8,291 bases of DNA from positions 1 through 8,291 of the forward strand of contig JBJXFY010000188.1 of NCBI GenBank assembly GCA_046155815.1, in the 5' to 3' direction. The translations under genes were made by a program, and so were the position numbers. Below, piece by piece: positions 6,849-8,291 of this stretch; position 1 is the first letter of the stretch, and each line of letters starts with the position of its first letter. The notes below the pieces were generated by a model. The model was not told where the DNA came from, searched no databases, and worked only from the letters and a program-made list of their open reading frames with translations. This stretch comes from JBJXFY01 sp046155815. Lineage in GTDB: Bacteria > Verrucomicrobiota > Verrucomicrobiia > Limisphaerales > CAIMTB01.

Positions 6849-6867
6849 AAAAACGAAAACCGAAACC

Positions 6868-7431
6868 ATGAATCGCATCACGCAACTCGACCCCGCCCAA
6901 GCCACCGGCAAGACCAAGCAACTTTTCAACGGCGTGCAAGCCAAGCTCGGCCTCGTGCCGAATCTCTTCCGCGTCCTCGGCAATTCGCCCGCCGCGTTGG
7001 AAGGTTATCTAAACTTCAACGGCGCTCTCGCCGGCGGCGTTCTCAGCGCCCAAATGCGCGAGCAGATCGCACTCGCCGTCGCGGAGATCAACTACTGCGG
7101 CTACTGCCTCAGCGCCCACACTTACATCGGTGGTAAAGTAGGATTGAACGACAAGCAGATCGCCGACGCACGGCATGCGGCGGCGGCATCAGAGAAGACC
7201 GATGCCATTCTGAAGCTCGCGCGCAGCGTCATCGTGCAGCGTGGCGAGGTCTCCGATGCGGACTTCAAGGCGGCGCGCGCTGCGGGCCTGGGTGATGCCG
7301 AGATCGTGGAGACGGTGGCCAATGTCTCGCTGAACATCCTGACCAACTACCTGAACCACGTTGCCCGCACCGTCGTGGATTTCCCCGAAGTGAAGCCCGG
7401 CAACGGACACGTCGTGGTGATGGAACATTGA
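6868..7431 (+). CDS. AhpD-like carboxymuconolactone decarboxylase family protein
   Basis: This 187-aa cytoplasmic protein belongs to the alkylhydroperoxidase AhpD / CMD superfamily. The diagnostic redox motif E73-x3-C77-x2-C80-x3-H84 (within EINYCGYCLSAHTYIG) is intact. In AhpD it supports thiol peroxidase or disulfide reductase chemistry with the Glu/His proton relay. Helices rich in Ala/Leu flank the motif, as expected for the all-alpha fold, and the length fits the peroxidase-related subgroup (about 180-200 aa). The start ATG follows an A-rich stretch (GAAAACCGAAACC) without a Shine-Dalgarno. It is the first gene downstream of the divergent sigma-54 region and is 83 nt ahead of the isochorismatase-family gene, so the two probably form one operon. 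The true substrate (peroxide, electrophile or quinone-like compound) is unknown; an actual carboxymuconolactone decarboxylase is unlikely because no beta-ketoadipate genes are nearby. Confidence 0.9.
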   Translation: MNRITQLDPAQATGKTKQLFNGVQAKLGLVPNLFRVLGNSPAALEGYLNFNGALAGGVLSAQMREQIALAVAEINYCGYCLSAHTYIGGKVGLNDKQIADARHAAAASEKTDAILKLARSVIVQRGEVSDADFKAARAAGLGDAEIVETVANVSLNILTNYLNHVARTVVDFPEVKPGNGHVVVMEH

Positions 7432-7514
7432 GGTCTGCCCCAAATTGAATTTCGAGCTGCTGCAAACACGGCGGCTACCGAACAAAACCAACCAACCAAG
7501 AAAGAAGCACCAGA
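7432..7514 (+). other. 83-nt spacer between the AhpD-like and isochorismatase genes
   Basis: I see no terminator hairpin and no GG-N10-GC sigma-54 element. It ends in a CCAACCAACCAAG repeat and a purine stretch AAGAAAGAAG about 8 nt before the next ATG, which may act as a weak ribosome site. This fits co-transcription. Confidence 0.4.
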
Positions 7515-8291
7515 ATGAAACACAACCTCCGCTACCTCGCCGCCGTGGCCACGATTGCCGCCGGCTTGCTCACACCTTCGCTTCACGCGCAAGACGCCAA
7601 GGCGACGGTTCACTACATCAACGGCCCGCGCGCCGATACCGGCATTCCTCGTCCGGGAATGACGCCCGTCCGTGGCCAGGTGGCCGTGGTTATCACCGAT
7701 CCGCAGAATGACTTCCTCAGCACCAACGGCGTCGCATGGGGTGTGGTCGGACAGAATGTCACCGAGAACAACACGGTCGAGAATCTCGAAAGTCTGTTCA
7801 AGGCCGCCAAGCACTCCGGCGTGCCGGTCTTCATCAGCCCGCACTACTATTACCAGCACGATCATCAGTGGAAGTTCGAGGGCGCGCTGGAAGCGCTCAT
7901 GCACAAGATCGGGATGTTCGACCGCAAAGGCGCACTCACGCAGGAAGGCTTTGAGGGTTCGGGCGCGGATTGGCTGCCGCGCTACAAGTCCTACATCAAC
8001 GACGGCAAGACCGTCGTCAGCAGCCCGCACAAGGTTTTCGGTCCGGAATCCAACGATCTTGCACTGCAACTGCGCAAGGCCGGCATCAGCCAGATCATCC
8101 TCGCCGGGATGTCCGCCAACCTCTGCGTGGAATCCCACATGCGCGACTTGATCGAGCAGGGCTTCCACGTCGTGGTCGTTCCTGATGCCACTGGGGCGGC
8201 GAAACTGCCCGGCTACGACGGCTTCGAAGCCGCATTCGTAAACTATCGTATGATCGCCAGCGACATCTGGAGCACGGCTGAAACCGTGAAG
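7515..8291 (+). CDS. Exported isochorismatase-family cysteine hydrolase (3' end off window)
   Basis: 259 codons are visible and the frame is still open at the right edge. Residues 1-25 form a signal peptide: basic MKHNLR, a hydrophobic Ala/Leu core (7-20), and a possible cleavage after LHA at residue 25. The mature part has the isochorismatase-like hydrolase signature: D62 in ITDPQNDF (strand 1), K173 in SSPHKVFG, and C204 in GMSANLCVES, forming the Asp-Lys-Cys catalytic triad with the residues around the usual cis-peptide. Enzymes of this superfamily hydrolyse amide or vinyl-ether bonds (nicotinamide, ureidoacrylate, isochorismate); which applies here cannot be told. An Asp/His/Trp/Tyr-rich stretch at 109-120 (SPHYYYQHDHQWK) may line the active site. 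Most relatives are cytoplasmic, so export is a noteworthy feature. The start is ATG with a weak AAGAAAGAAG upstream. It is probably transcribed with the AhpD-like gene under the divergent sigma-54 activator. Confidence 0.9.
   Translation, partial: MKHNLRYLAAVATIAAGLLTPSLHAQDAKATVHYINGPRADTGIPRPGMTPVRGQVAVVITDPQNDFLSTNGVAWGVVGQNVTENNTVENLESLFKAAKHSGVPVFISPHYYYQHDHQWKFEGALEALMHKIGMFDRKGALTQEGFEGSGADWLPRYKSYINDGKTVVSSPHKVFGPESNDLALQLRKAGISQIILAGMSANLCVESHMRDLIEQGFHVVVVPDATGAAKLPGYDGFEAAFVNYRMIASDIWSTAETVK

Noticed and set aside
6813..7136. 107-codon frame from GTG 6813
   Set aside because: It is out of frame with the AhpD-like gene it overlaps, and its translation is Arg/Gln-rich, as expected for a shifted frame.
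7347..8168. 273-codon minus-strand open frame
   Set aside because: Antisense to the AhpD-like and isochorismatase genes. Both plus-strand genes have intact active-site motifs; this frame shows none.
1..8291. CRISPR array, tRNA/rRNA gene, IS element or prophage attachment site
   Set aside because: I saw no regularly spaced repeats, tRNA T-loop signature, rRNA-like segment, transposase motif or terminal inverted repeats on either strand.

Overview
This is a high-GC bacterial window with six protein-coding genes and no rRNA, tRNA, CRISPR array or insertion sequence that I can see. Weak Shine-Dalgarno signals, GTG starts, a secreted clan GH-A glycoside hydrolase of environmental type and a short MetRS fit a Verrucomicrobiota (Opitutaceae-like) bacterium. 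That placement is inference from protein feel, not from a search.

Left part (1-4947, all minus strand). Reading in the direction of transcription: rlmN (23S rRNA m2A2503 / tRNA m2A37 methyltransferase), then 17 nt later an exported glycoside hydrolase with a GTG start, then a 378-nt gap, then metG (methionyl-tRNA synthetase). The stop of metG overlaps by 4 nt (ATGA) the start of an exported TPR protein resembling BatE, which is cut by the left edge. rlmN and metG are translation genes. The hydrolase appears to be an unrelated passenger.

Right part (4948-8291). A sigma-54 enhancer-binding activator (GAF + AAA+ + Fis-type HTH) is on the minus strand. It is divergent from a plus-strand pair: an AhpD-like carboxymuconolactone decarboxylase family protein, and an isochorismatase-family cysteine hydrolase with a signal peptide that is cut by the right edge. 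The 200-nt divergent region contains TCGTA-type repeats, a good -24 sigma-54 half element and a 15-nt near-palindrome in the leader. The activator's N-terminal domain has a four-cysteine cluster that could bind a metal or Fe-S centre. Together these suggest a small inducible redox- or electrophile-response module. It is the most interesting part of the window, but its inducer and substrates cannot be read from the sequence.
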